Source: Aphis gossypii
Lineage: Eukaryota; Arthropoda; Insecta; Hemiptera; Aphididae
Length of the DNA: 64,000 nt
Assembly: GCF_020184175.1 (NCBI RefSeq)
Contig: NC_065533.1
Location: forward strand, 49,018,351-49,082,350
Reading direction: 5' to 3'
Shown: piece after piece, positions 49,736 through 63,662 of the stretch
Numbering within the stretch: position 1 is the first letter of the stretch
How the letters are laid out: each line of letters begins with the position of its first letter
Position numbers and translations under genes: made by a program
Notes under the pieces: model-generated
Database searches by the model: none
Seen by the model: only the letters and a program-made list of their open reading frames with translations
Told to the model about the DNA's origin: nothing

Positions 49736-50121
49736 CAGGGGTAGATTCAGAAATGCTTAACGGAGGAGGCGCAAAATTATCCTTTACTTATACGACTAAG
49801 CTGCTTGAATTGTAAGCATAATACGTAAAATCAATAAAAAGTATGTTGGCTCTTGGCCTTCAGGAACGTATAATATAAAAAAAAAATTCGGAACACAGAT
49901 ATATACTTACACACTACATGTGACTACATAATAAATAAAAAATGATATTATTTAATTTTTCATAATTGTATAATATTCTAGTAATCTAGTTAATAGTTGT
50001 AATGAATTACGAAAATAATCAAAAATTCAATATATTGTATACAGAATAGTCATAAAAAAAATCTATTTTTAGGAGTTTTTTTGGCATGCGCCATATTCGC
50101 CCTCTATTGAATTCACCCCTA
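49736..50121. mobile_element. hAT-like MITE, 386 bp
   Basis: The left end reads CAGGGGTAGATTCA and the right end, read inward on the minus strand, TAGGGGTGAATTCA. A second shared block follows on both sides (GGAGGAGGCGCA left, GGCGAATATGGCGCA right). Flanking octamers TATAACCC (49728-49735) and TGTAACCC (50122-50129) differ at one base, as expected for an 8-bp hAT target duplication. The CAGGGG start is a common hAT terminus. The interior is AT-rich and non-coding, so it would depend on an outside transposase. Confidence 0.6.
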
Positions 50122-50129
50122 TGTAACCC

Positions 50130-53085
50130 GATATACGTTACATGTATATTATGTACTTTTTAAGAAAATTCATAGCGTAACTAAATAATGATATTATTAA
50201 ATATTTAAGTTCAAAAATTATTTTTTATCGTATGAAAATATTATACTAGCAAGGACACATTAATAAGATGGCGAGTACACTTTCTACACGTCTGTGAACT
50301 TCAAACATTTGGTCGTATTTACAAACTTAAAAAAAAAAAACAGTTTAAATAAAATGTGCTTATCTATCTGTTATACACCCGTCAGTTGCTAGTACTTACG
50401 CATATCTTGTAAAATAATATTATACACGACGTAAATATAATGATTAATGTAAATTGTAGTCAGTATTCAGTTGGTAGATTATCTAAAAAATATAATTTTT
50501 AATAAAAAAGTATTTATTTTTATTATTTTAATGAATAATATACGCAGAATACGTGTATCATAATTAATATTAATGGAAATAATAATTTATAGTTAGTTTA
50601 TGGTTAAATATTATTGCATCAGAAACAATCATATTGTATTGCGGGCCAAAATCCCGAGAAGTCTTTCATGGTTCTCTCAAAAGGATTGTTGTCGTATAAT
50701 AATTGTCTCCTCGGAAATTCATCCGAATAAGAATCAATAAAATTACGGTTCGTGCCTTGACATTTTTTATATCCCATTTAGCCGTACTCCGTATCATTAA
50801 ACGTCTTAGGATCGATCAAATTGTATTAATCGTAAATATTTGTGTATTTGATCGACACTCAAATTTGTGTAGAATGTAGAATATTATATATTATAATGAT
50901 CACTGCGGTAGTCAGTTATAAATAATTCAGTAATATTGCTATGTATAAAAAACAATAAATTACTTTAAATTCAATTAAATATTTTTATATTTTAATATTT
51001 CTTTAATATTTCAAATAAATTACAAATGCATAAAATATTATGTTATTAGTATACAAACAATTAATTTAAAATACAATTAGATAATAATAATAATTTATAT
51101 CACATATAGCACAAGTTCTAGGTATTTTTTTTCGCGATTGTGATATTTGAACACGATAATTTGCATTGTTTTTAATTTTTTCCTGAATATCAAAAGTGTA
51201 GTAAACATAATACTAACAATATAAGGTAAAAAAAAATATTAGTTTTTCCATATGATATTCACACTAAGTTTAATGAGAATATATAGGTTCATTTTTATGT
51301 TACTTACAGTATACGGTTTTTTGATCACGATAGATCTAAATATTGAAATAATTAATAATTACTATACTGTCACAAAATCGGATGCAAAATTCAACTAATT
51401 TTTAACATGGAAATCGTTGAATTCTAATTTTTAATAATTATCTGCAACTGTTTAGAGAACATAAAACAGATCAAATTAAAATGTGAGAGAGTTAACGTTG
51501 TGTATCTTAACCTTTTTTGTCAACTTGTCACTTTATTGTGACAAATTTAAATTAGTTTTCAGAATCCATTTCGCTTATAACTACATAAAATTGATATGTT
51601 GGAAATTAGTTTGTATGCCATGTTCGAAACGTGTATAATAAGTATCTATAGCTACATGTTGTTAACGTATCTATAACATACAGTTATACTATATATTTCA
51701 CATTATAGTACCGCATGATCCGTATAAAACAGGGGTATATATATATATTTTTTACTGTGGTCAGAATCTGTGATACGTTTTTGATATTACATAGCAGAAT
51801 TATTTGGCAATGAGTAGAAATGTTATGAAATTAAAAATGAAATCGTTTAATTATTCATTTATTTATTTCATCATTTTTTTAACAGTAAAATACTATTTTT
51901 AATGATTTCCTCACAGTAAATTGTAACTTATAGAGTTAATAATAATAATAAAAAAAAAAAACATCAATCAGACTTCTTCAAACTCGTGGTTTAATTCAAA
52001 AAAATTGGTATAATATATTTATGTTTGTACACGCTGCTGATGATTTACTTCTTCCTAACCCATAAAAAATGACATAGATTTTAAGAAAAAAATTCGATTT
52101 AAATTCCCAATTTCCATTAAAGAGCATCAAATAGGTAAGAATAAAATTAAAATATTAAATTCTTCTAACTTTAGATCTTATTGTGTAGATCGAGCGTTTT
52201 TTCGAAAATGTTTTCCCTAAAATTATGGTCTACGAATTAATCAATTTTTTTATAAACATCAATTAATATTAAAATGTGGCAACCGACCTTTAGGTGTTGT
52301 TAATTTTTGCTTATCGTGCTTCAAATTTGTTCAGATATTATTAAAAACCGTTAATATCATGTAAAATACATTTGCCTATAATCTGTGTATCCTTAAAAAG
52401 AGGCAGATATACTAAATGAATAAGGAGAGACATCATATTTTTAAAAATCTCTGTATACTAACAGAAAAATACAAAATGTTCTCATTAATTTTTAACTATA
52501 GGTACCTAAATAAAATTATCGAATCGGGCTGAAAGTGTATAATTGTGATTTTTTAGTATAATATGTACTTCAAACTGTGTTTAACTACGAATTTAATGAA
52601 ATTACTATTATATGTATTTACCGGCTACCCTCTCAATGTGTCCATGTGTATTCAATAAATTTATAAGCATAAACCTCATATTATAATAGTATAATATCTA
52701 TGAATAAATATAACAATCGCTAGGGATGAACATTACACTGTACGTAGCAAACATTATTAAATTGTATGTATTTGTTTCGAACATTAATGTTTATAATTAA
52801 TAACCATATTTAACGGTGGAGGGGGAAGGGTGAATATTCTCCAAAGAGCATTATGTTCATAAAGCACGAGGCAATGACTATTCTGTATTGGACATTTGTA
52901 CGCTATGAATATACATAATTTATATAGTTCACATAGATATAATTTAACATTTAACTTTTCGATTTTATAATTTAGATATAGTTATGTAAGTGGTAAATGT
53001 TTGTAGGTTCTTATCGTTTTTAAGTAAACTAAAAGCGGTGATAATAGTTTATAATATCGCGCGTAAAATATACGGTTGTTAGTGG
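50130..53085. other. AT-rich DNA without recognisable genes
   Basis: No reading frame of note. The patch at 50640-50810 is slightly more GC-balanced and could be a repeat fragment. Nothing else was identified. Confidence 0.5.
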
Positions 53086-53094
53086 TCTGGACGG

Positions 53095-53375
53095 TCCACC
53101 TTAATACAACCCGACCCGATCAGAAACGTTATCATAGAAATTTGAACCGATCCGAAGAGCACCGAAACATATTATAGCATTTATGCACAGCTCGATTTAT
53201 CCGTTACTAAATTTAGATAATGTAACTTTCGGTGAAACTCATAATATAATATTTTGAAGAGCTCGAAAGAATTCAACTCAATCTTATAATAACTGTATCT
53301 AACCCGATGATCTAGCCCAAGACATATTAAACACAATCCGATTTAACCCAACCCGTAACTAAATTTAACTGTCAA
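53095..53375. repeat. Degenerate AACCCGACCCGA-type repeat
   Basis: Words such as AACCCGACCCGAT, TAACCCGATGATC, AACCCAACCCG and CCGACCAAACCTGAT recur at irregular intervals. The complementary form GGGTTGATTCGGGCC occurs at 54480-54494. It is not the insect telomere unit (CCTAA/TTAGG). It looks like a decayed simple-sequence or dispersed element. A 62-codon minus frame at 53343-53531 overlaps it and is probably chance. Confidence 0.45.
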
Positions 53376-54325
53376 AATCCGACCAAACCTGATAACAAGT
53401 AAAGTTACGGAGTATGGATTGACCTGAAGTGTCGGGGGAATATTACGGAAAAATATATTTTGCATTAAGTGAAAGCTATACCTACATGCATAAATAGTCT
53501 TCGTCTTGAAAACATAGAATAGAAAATTCACTGTTAACAGAACTGATTTTATGTTGTCAAGTTAAATATTACTGTATATTGTATAAACAGGATTCATAAC
53601 ACATTTCAAATTCACTTAAAAATCAACATAATTTATTATAGAAAATGTATCTAACGAATGAAGAAAATATTCTTATTTAGTTTATAAATTATTTAAATTT
53701 TTATTAGTTTAATGATTTGATGTAATCTTATATTAAATCTAACGGCATAAATTAATGCAATCAGCTAAATATTAATATATTATGTTATAAACTTGTACAT
53801 TTTTAAATAACACATGCTAATGATATAATATTCACTTTTACTTTTTAATATGTAGATTTAATATTTGTTGAGTGCAAATACCTGCCAAATTCTGAATTAT
53901 AAACATATTTTTTTCAAATAAATTAAAATTGTATTTAGAAAATAATTTTGCGATTTAATTGATTTTTTAAAAATACAATCATCCCCCCTACTACTTAGGT
54001 ACTCATTAAGTTTTTTACTCTTAAAAATTACTAAAGTCAAATACTATAAGTTATTATAAGTTATTGTTAATCACAATTATTAAAATAATAATAATAAAAT
54101 ATAAATAGATTATTTTTATTTTCATTTTTACTTATCAGTCCAACACGATCTGATAATCTAAAAACATTAATATAAATCGATAAACATCGATTTGTCAAAA
54201 TATGGTCTCAAAACAATTTAAACATCGTTTAAATTTACAACATTATTTTATTTATTTTGAAAGTCAAATAACAATAAAATATAAAATCGATATGTCATTC
54301 TCTCAAAAATATTATTATCTTTCTT
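53376..54325. other. AT-rich DNA without recognisable genes
   Basis: Nothing identified. Confidence 0.5.
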
Positions 54326-54329
54326 TTTT

Positions 54330-54460
54330 GTAATGGATGATTTTACTCTAAGATTACTTAAAAACATGGAAAAAACGATTCTGCGTAAATGCGTTTTGTC
54401 TATGTTGCGCGTGGGCCAGAGAGAGAAAACAAATAGTGCGCTGACATCCTCTTAACTCTA
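54330..54460. repeat. R1-like fragment joined to dispersed repeat R3, copy b
   Basis: GTAATGGATGATTTTACTCT and AAAAACGATTCTGCGTAAAT resemble the R1 core in inverse orientation. They are followed by GCGTGGGCCAGAGAGAGAAA and AGTGCGCTGACATCC, matching 16545-16625. Confidence 0.5.
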
Positions 54461-54585
54461 ATCCGGTCTGGTTAATATTGGGTTGATTCGGGCCAACCAG
54501 TACTGTATATAGATCTCTCGACAATGCATACCCATTTATTTGGTTATTTATTAATTAGTGTTTCAAGACCCAAGTCAGTTCAAGA

Positions 54586-54634
54586 CCCCCCCCCCCCCCA
54601 AAAAAAATAAATAATAATAATAATAATAATAATA
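54586..54634. repeat. Poly(C), poly(A) and (AAT)n compound repeat
   Basis: Fourteen C residues (54586-54599) are followed by an A run and about nine AAT-type units. A C/G homopolymer this long is exceptional in this AT-rich window. Confidence 0.9.
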
Positions 54635-57600
54635 AGATCATGAAAAAATTGAAAGAAAAAATATTAAATACAGAACTATAATACAAATGTAAATAAGAAA
54701 GTTATTAAAAGACTAGAATAAGAAAATAATTTAAATGATTTAAAAATGAATGACCAATAGAAAGTAAATAAATTAAAGCTTTTAAATAGATTTAATTTGT
54801 TATGAGCTTTATATGGATAAAGTAACATTGTATTGATAGTTATAACTTGAAAGAATAGTAAACAGAATAATATTTAAAACGGAAAATTAGCTCTAGTGCG
54901 ACTCGACAAAACTCTAAATTAATTTGAGATAACAATGTGGGTGAATCAATGAAGCTATTTAAAAGTTTAGCGAGGAATGTGAGATTGGCGGTTCTGCTGT
55001 CAGCTAGGGTATATTATATTTAGAGAATGTTGAAGAAGAGTGAAGTTATGCGAGGGTAAGGTATACATCAAGCGTATAAGAAACAAGGCATAAATATCTA
55101 AATTGTATTCGTTCAACCATGATTGGCTTAACAGCAATAAAACAACTTCCATTTATCAGTCAAGTGTTAACTATATAAGGAGCAGAAATGAGTTTTTGGA
55201 GGAAATTTCAGTTAAATTTTGAAGCGATTAATTTTGATGAACTAATGTTTTGAAGGTTTTATATTAAATATTTAATTAAAAAAATAGAAAACCAAGATAC
55301 AAATAGAACTTCTAGAAACTGCTATAGTGTACTTAGAGTAATGTGATTCGCGGCCAACGGCAATTAAAGTTAGGAAAATATTATTAATTTGCATTTATCT
55401 ATATTGAGAGAGATAACTTAGAACTCAATACAAATAAAAAGTCGATTAAGGTAGGATTAAAAGATCTAAGCACGAAGAGATTTATATCATTATCAAATAT
55501 AAGAAGATTAGCATGTAGTCAGATTGTATTACTTCGGTTTACAAAGAGGAAAATAGAGGGGAAATATAAGCTTTTTGTGGTAGGTACATCACAGGACGTA
55601 GTTACAATATTTAAGTTATAACCATGTAATTTTACCCATTGATGACGGATTAACTACATGTAAGAAAAAAACTATGAAAGAAAAAGTTCATCAAAGCTGA
55701 ACTTAATTCTAAATAAGACAGTAGAGAATGTGTTTAACACGATCAAAAGCTCTTGAATAATTGGCTTAGATTATATGTACTTATGAGTGTTGATAAAAAT
55801 TATTCATGACATAGTAACTAAATATATATGTTGTTGTGGATCTACCTAGACAGAAACGATATTTCTCGTCAATGGGGAATTCATATTATGTAGAAAGACT
55901 AATGTGATGTTGAATTAATATTTCAAATAGTTGGCAATGTGAGAAATATTTGCGATTGGGTGATGATTTATAACTTAAAAAGTATTATAGGATTTAAGTA
56001 ATGATGATAATAAATTATAACTTATTCATATATAATTTAATACAAATTATTGTTTTCTTTTTAGTATTTTATATTTTATCTCAATTTAAGATTGACGAAC
56101 GACATAATATTGTATTAGAATGAAAAACAAAATAATAATGTATTAAGTAATCAATAATAACTAATTAATAATTAATGTATAAACTATTAAATAAACTTTT
56201 TGATACTTGAAAAATCTCAACTTTGAACATGTCATTAATCAAACTAAAATTTTTAAAAAAGTGCTAGGAAAAAATATTTAAACGATACATTAAAAACCGG
56301 GTCAATTGATTGAACGAAAATCGTAATGTTTTTTTTTTCACATAGAGTCATAGACGATAAAAAATTAAACAATATCATATTTATAAAATATCTCAACTTT
56401 ATTGTATTGCAAATGTTGTAATGGGAATATTAATAATTAACATATAAAAATTGAAATACATAATATTGTATAAGTACATTTGTTATTTTTTTTTATCTAC
56501 CAATTGCTCAGTCATAATAATATATAGTACTAAAAATTTTAATTCTAAACAATAAACAGTAGTGGAACTCGACAAAACTGCACCGGTAAGCAGTAATAAC
56601 TAGGTAGGTTTTTATTAGTTAATTAAAGCGACTTAATCTAACTAATGAGCTGCATTCAAAGAAATTTGAAATGGAATAGGGAAAATGTAGGTAATATGTT
56701 TATAATCTTGTATATATAGCTACGTAGGTGGGTACTGCAGTTTGACTACCTACCTATTTTACGTTTAATCTAATAATACGTATAAACTAGTCAGAACATA
56801 AAGCAATTGGAAGGTATATCTCTTAACACCCCACCCGGTAAGATCACTGTAATAATCAGCAGTAGTGCATATTATATTTTCCTATCTCAGTCATTATCCA
56901 GCCGCTTTGTTGGCAAACTTCGAAAGGTCACGTACGCGGTTTTCCATTATTAGAGCCTTATAGTTTTGGTATATAAGATTATTTTTCCCTCGAATTTTCA
57001 ATTGAGATATAAAGTAAAGTAAGCTAAAAAAATATATATTAATATATATATATTAAATTTTTTTTTTTTTTACTTTAAGTTTAATATATGTTTTATATAT
57101 ATGTACGTATAGTCTTTATTGGTTGTTGATACTTAAGATTAACTAATAAAACAACTCTGGTCTATACATATATATATATAAGTACACTTGAGAATTTTGT
57201 TTGTTTAAATTAAAATCATGGATGAAAAGGATTAAAATGATTTGATAATCTCCAAATTGAATTCCACGAGATTAAACAAATCGGTAAAGGATATATTTAT
57301 TTAGTTCTTAAAAACATAAAATACTTTCAGTGATAGACAATACGTCACTCATTTTAATTAATTATATTGATATTTTTGGAACGTTTTCGAAAAATAGTTG
57401 TCTAAAATACTTACATAAAATTAGTGACGTAAAAATCATTGAGGGAAATATTAATAATAAAGTCATACGCATAATTTTATATGAACGGCAAGTATTGTAC
57501 TATGTTTAATAAAGTATTTTACCTATGTACCTCACAAATTGCATTAATTTGACTTATTTTATACTAAAACATTCGCTTGTCTGCGGACGGCAAATATTAT

Positions 57601-60240
57601 TGCAATAATATTTACTTTCATAATATTGTGTACACTTATCGTTATTGGTATAGACTTGTTTTCAAACTGGAAGAGAGCTCCAAAAAAATTATACACAGTC
57701 TCATCTACATAAGTTATTGGAAACTGCATAACTCAGATTGTGATTTAAACAGTTTTTTTGTTTGTTGTTGTTGAAATTTTGTGGTCTTAATAAAAGTTTT
57801 TTTTTTGTATTCAGCTTATGCCAATCGATTCGTATACGGCGTACCATTTTTTTCACTGTAATATTTGAAATTCTTGAAAAACTCGGATCGCGATTTTAAT
57901 CACGCGAATGTTTAAAATTTGAAAAACTACACCAACCTAGTGGTAATCTGCTATGCCCCGTACGCAATCTTTTTTGAATGAGATGATTTATCATTGCTTT
58001 CAATTTCATAATAACAATATTACAATGTCTTACTTCTAGGTGAACGAAGCGAGACGAGTTCTCAGAAACGCCCATTCTTTGTATTCAGTCCGCTTTTTTA
58101 TGTTTATTTTTCCTGAAAATTTAGTTTGGTGATATTTTATATTTGTTACATTATTCGACCCTTTTACACAGTATGACACCTTGGACACTAGAAATTTACA
58201 TCAACATAAAAAACTGTACACAATTAATACAACAATCTTGATAATTACGAAAAAAATAAAAACTAATAGTATAAAATACGTTACTGATGTTGAGATTAAA
58301 AGTAAACTGATGTATACCATTTTACGTTAAACTTATGCGAGTATTTTTCACACATTATGCGTAGTTAATTATACACGGAAATAAAGGTCACTTAATCGGA
58401 TTCTATTTACAAATATCATAAGTAGTATAAAATTATAACTTTATGTTTACAAATTTTATTTTATTTTTAAGATTTTTAAGACCATATACAATATACATAA
58501 TGTGTGCGAGTACATAATATATACGTTTAATAACTGTAGCGATTATGTATTAGTTTAGCGGTGACGTGGTAATTAAAGAAGTAGTTCAATGATTGTATCT
58601 GATAATCGGGCATTAGTGATAGTCGATAGAAATAAACAGAGATAGTTTGAGAGCGCAGGTTGAGTGTCGATGGCAGCAGTCAGGGACTAAAATATTAGAT
58701 CTATTCTTTCGGTGAAGAATAATGTAGATAGTTTTAATTCAAGTTAAGTATTAATAAATTATTAATATTGTATGTTTGGTTAAATTATTATATAACTATT
58801 TAAGGCAACCCATATTTAGTGGCTGAGCGTACTGTATCGCATTAAGGTCCATATTCTAAACCTCGTATATAAACCAATTTTATATTATTATTTTATACCA
58901 TGAATTACAATATCATATTTAGCAGCATTAAATTGAAAGTCATACATAATAACGTTTTACATTTGTTGTTTTCAGTAAAAATACAAAACCCCGAACTATA
59001 TAACTAGGATAGTCTTAATACCAATAACATAAATATATATCAAACAATAACATAAAATACAACAACTCTATCAAATAAATTTCAAATTTATTTTCATTGG
59101 TTGTCTACAAAAACTTAAATTTTTTAATATTTTCATAAATATTAATATAAGTACCTACCGATACTAATAGAATTTAATTTATGAGTATATGCAGGTATAT
59201 TTAAAATATTTACTAGTCCTAAAATACCTAATAATTATTTTATATTTATTGCCTTGATTTGGTTTAATTGAGTAGGTACCTAATACATACAATATTTATT
59301 TATGGATAATATGCTTAAATTGATATTTAATTATTAAAAAAAAAAAAATCTATTTTAAGATTTAAGTTAAATATTATAAGTTTTGATATTCATACATTTA
59401 TTCTTGTTATATTTTGTAACTAAGTTGAATTAATACAATTATTTTCTTATTTAAGGTAATTTAAATTAAACTTATTATCATAAAACAACATTGTCTATAA
59501 ATTATAACAGTTTCATTAACATAAATACTTTAAAATTATAAAATGTATTAAGGTATTATTATTACAAAGGAAAAAGTAAATAAATAAATTATTTAACCTC
59601 GTTTATAACTTTTAAGTTATAACTTATAAGTAAATAAATTATTCAACTAAATAAAATGATATAAATTTTGTCTCTATTATTTATTATTCATAGTTAAAAT
59701 GAATAAATTCATTAAAAATTATAATCTTTTTAATTTTATTTTTACTACCTACATTAAACCGAGCTAGGCCATGCGTCTCGTTCAAAAAGGATTATCCCAG
59801 GATAAGGCCTTATTTAGTTTTTCTATTCCATTTCACCCACAAACTTCAAAAGGGATTTATCTTGTCTGGTTTTTATTTGTAAATTTATTTGCATTAAAAT
59901 GATCAACAATAAATGAGATTTTAATTTTAATTGAATATAATTTTATATTATATTATTAAAAAAAAAAAAATAGAAAGAAAAAAGTTTGTTCACATTTTAT
60001 CTATTATAAATACGATATACATATTTTTTCATTAATTACATTTTATTAACATTAAAGTGAGAGTCTATTAAATTTACATTTATGAAATCGTAATAAAACC
60101 GATTATTACCTGTCCAATTAAATATTTTCTTTAATAACTATAATAATCTGAGTTTAAAAATGAAATGAAATATACATTTTCTATTAATAATAATAATACA
60201 ATAATATAATAATATATTATACTATATACTATTAGAGTAA
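54635..60240. other. AT-rich DNA without recognisable genes
   Basis: No credible reading frame in 5.6 kb. A 65-codon plus frame at 57577-57774 is not recognised. Balanced-GC patches at 57825-58090 (with ATCTGCTATGCCCCGTACGC) and 58555-58690 may be repeat fragments. (TA)n tracts lie near 57030-57055 and 57165-57180. Confidence 0.5.
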
Positions 60241-60330
60241 ATAATCAAATACAATATTTGTTGACGGAGTCCAGAGTTTTGCCTTTTACGGTCCGGATCC
60301 ACACCGCGGTCCGCCAGTTGCCGACTCCTG
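60241..60330 (-). mobile_element. Terminal fragment resembling a hAT transposon
   Basis: Read on the minus strand it starts CAGGAGTCGGCAACTGGCGG at 60330 and continues ACCGCGGTGTGGATCCGGAC, then AAAACTCTGGACTCC and CAAATATTGTATTTGATTAT. The CAGG(A/G)GTCGGCAAC start followed by a GGACCGCGG block is characteristic of many hAT-family ends. The opposite end was not found, so it is probably truncated or too diverged to see. Confidence 0.5.
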
Positions 60331-63300
60331 ATACATAAAATACAATTTTCCTTTAAAATACTTCGCGATATTGTAACTTTAATGTATATATATATATATA
60401 CAGTTTACATAGGTAATTAAGTACACAGTTCAACAAATATATTTAAAGTTACAGTTATAGCCAAAATGAAATATTTTAAAGTTTCTTTATTATTAAATAT
60501 TTATAATAAAATGCTCTATGTCCTTTCTTAATGATAAGTTTGTACCTTGTGAAGGACATTGATAAAGAGTTCAATATGCAGACAAAATATTATACTGATC
60601 AATTAATATTTTGTACTACTTACCTATATTATAACATATTTTTGTAGGTATATTTATTCAGTTCATAAGTTAATTTTTTAAGTTTCTAGGAACATAATGT
60701 TTTGTGGATATGAGCATAAAAATAATGCTAGATGATTTAAAATTTTATCCATTTCGGTTGATTATAATTTTTTGACGAAAATCAAAAATAAATAAACATA
60801 ATATTAATGTTCTATAACACTTTGAATTTTAGTGTATATGATTGATATGGATATAATACTGGTACTTAAAAAGTATGAGAATTTTTAAATATCTAGAATA
60901 TAAAAAATAAAATAAAATGACTATTAAAAAATTATTCTTAAATAAAAAAATGTATATAAATAAAAATTGTGCAAATAAACTACAAAACTATGTACGATGT
61001 TTATCGAAGATAACAATTTAGAATCAAATAACATTATATCATGGTCATCTTATTTATTTTTAAATTTATATTTATTTAATAATTTATAATATCTTACAAA
61101 TATATTTTAAGTCAAATATTTTTTTAAATACAATAAAAAAAATGTAAAAAAATAATGTCTAGTACTTGATATGATGAACACTGGAAAAATAGATCCTTAG
61201 TTATTTTTAATTTTAAAAAAAAATGCAAATTCACTCTGAAAAAAATCATAATTTTGTTGCTTTGAGTTTATTATTGGAGTTTCCTAATTAAAATAAAATT
61301 ATTGTATTTTATACAAGTTTTAAACTATATTGAATAGGCATATTATGTATGCATTATTAATTATTACATTAAAAACTTACACGTTAAAAAAAATTAAATA
61401 AATAAGTGAGCAAGTTTAACATTGTTCTTCTGAAAGTTTGACTATTAATAGAATCTTATAATAATCGCTTTCAAGTTTAAAATGATAACTATAAGGCTGA
61501 GCTTTTGGATCAGCTCTCGATGAGAAGTGCATAGAAGTCTTACGGGATTTAGAAGTTTTTTTTCTGCGTACCCGATTTCTAACTAAGCTCGATACGAATA
61601 TTATTTTCAAGGCCTTGCGAATATTTATTTACGACAATCATAGGTACAACAAATGTTTTGAAAAAATGAAACTGTTGCGGATTTTGTCCTTTCTTTTTTA
61701 TTGTCTGTACGTATAAACACCTGTTCTAGTGCTGTATTATGTACACGTATATACATAAATATATTAACCTGTGTATACATAAGGAAAGTTGATATGTATG
61801 ATATAATATAGGACTACGTTATTATGACACAATTTCTGATTCCATCACTCTTACGGATAGTATGAAAAAATAAATATTGTTCCTTTTTTTTCTACACTAC
61901 TACCACAACAACGATGTGCTTGTGACTAAAGAAAACTACATTTATTTATTGTCCTGCCAAAATGAAATGAGATAACTTTTTTAAATATAGCTATAAGTGT
62001 TCCCCAGTCCTTGATATATTTATTTTAAAGTAAAATTGGTGTATAAATTTATAATGCATACGTTTAATATTATAATGCTTTGTGATCCCTAAGACTTAAT
62101 ACACCATTTGAGATGAAAAAAACCACTTTCGATTAAAAGTATTGACTTATATTATTTTTAACATTTTTAACTAATGAGCATGATCTTTAGACTCTAAAAT
62201 AAATATCGATGGTACTGTAAAAACTGTTCTAATGAGAAAAAACAATCACAAACCTGAAACTCCAATAATAATTTATTTTTAATAGAGAAATAATAATGGG
62301 TTATAATTAAATTAGATTTTTATTCCAAGCAAGGGCAGTGTTACCACTGGGTGACTCCTCCCATCAAACTTTCATGTATTATATTTCTATTATCTCATAT
62401 TCTTATTGTTACTAATGAACAGATTGTATATACCATTTAAAAAATAAAAAAAAGAACTTTATTCATATGAGCTATCTATAAAATTAATTTCATAGTAAGT
62501 CAAGTTTGTTTCCTTATAATAATTTTTTTTCCATTTAATAAAATTCAATAAAAATTCGAATACATGCGAAACTTACTAATTTCGCTTATTTGTAATAATT
62601 GTTCAGTATCATTTAAATTGGTATATTTCAAAAATACTGATCAAACTATATAAATTAAATGGGTGTCATTAAAAAATAATAATAATAATGACAAGATAGA
62701 AAAAATATAAGGCAATTTGATGAGAAATCTATAGATTTCATGGCAATATATTAATCATTGATAGACCTATTCATACGATGGGTATAATAAAATGAACAGT
62801 CTGGGTAGCTAGAACGCACGTGTGATATAGAAAAAAGAAAAATATAACAAATCACCGCTTTTCGATCCTTTTTTTTTAATTTGTTTATACTGTTTCAGTA
62901 TAAAAAGTCTATGGTTAATAATTAAAACAAAATGTTAACTACTTTACTTAATTGTAATGTTTATCACTTTAATTTATTTATAATTGATAGCATGGGTGCA
63001 TGGGTGTATAAAGTGTAATTTGTATTTTTTATCCTATATACAATTTAAGATGATAACAAATTACTAAAATTGATAATATGTACTTAACCTGTATTTCTAA
63101 ATAGTCGTTATTAAAGAATATACACATATTAATATATTATAATACTCGTTAAGTATTAGACATATATAATATTATATAAATAGATAAAAAAAAAAAAATA
63201 GTAATAAAAATACAATATTATGTTTAAAATAGATTATACAAATACCAATATTCGCAACAATATCACATTAATAGATATTATTGATTCTGAATATATTTCT

Positions 63301-63590
63301 TATGAAAATTCAACACAGTGACTACGTTTCTAAAAATAAAAAAAACTTTATTTAAAAAAAAATTAATTTGATAAATATATAATGGTGAGTTATGTAATAA
63401 AGTAATAACTGTAATGTTAATATCTACAGAACTTCCATTTTTATTCGCTGAATATTTTATTTTCATTTTATAAAATATGTTCAATTTGTGTTATTCACTT
63501 GACAACAATCACGAGTTGTCGTATTTTTGAATAGTAAATAAATTCACTTTAAAATATAAAAGAATTTTATGGTTTTTAATGAGACCCTGT
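60331..63590. other. AT-rich DNA without recognisable genes
   Basis: The 64-codon minus frame at 61416-61610 is a little GC-richer and basic, with no recognisable domain. A (TA)n tract lies at 60386-60400. Nothing else was identified. Confidence 0.5.
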
Positions 63591-63594
63591 TTGG

Positions 63595-63662
63595 TACAAT
63601 GAAACTTCTATAATGAAAAGGATATCAAATTGTCCAAGATAGAGGAGTTGAAATGTCCAATA
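63595..63662 (+). mobile_element. Possible pogo/mariner-type terminus
   Basis: TACAATGAAACTTCTATAAT followed by GTCCAAGATAGAGGAGTTGA and AAATGTCCA resembles the TACAGTGAAACCTCTATAA style end of Tc1/mariner/pogo elements, with TA at the boundary. The other end would lie to the right and was not recognised before the window ends. Confidence 0.35.

Noticed and set aside
53095..53375. Possible internal telomere repeat
   Set aside because: The words are CCCGA-based, not the insect CCTAA/TTAGG unit, and are irregularly spaced.
62340..62375. CAGTGTTACCACTGG as a possible transposon end
   Set aside because: The match is short, no partner end or target duplication was seen, and the local palindrome alone explains it.
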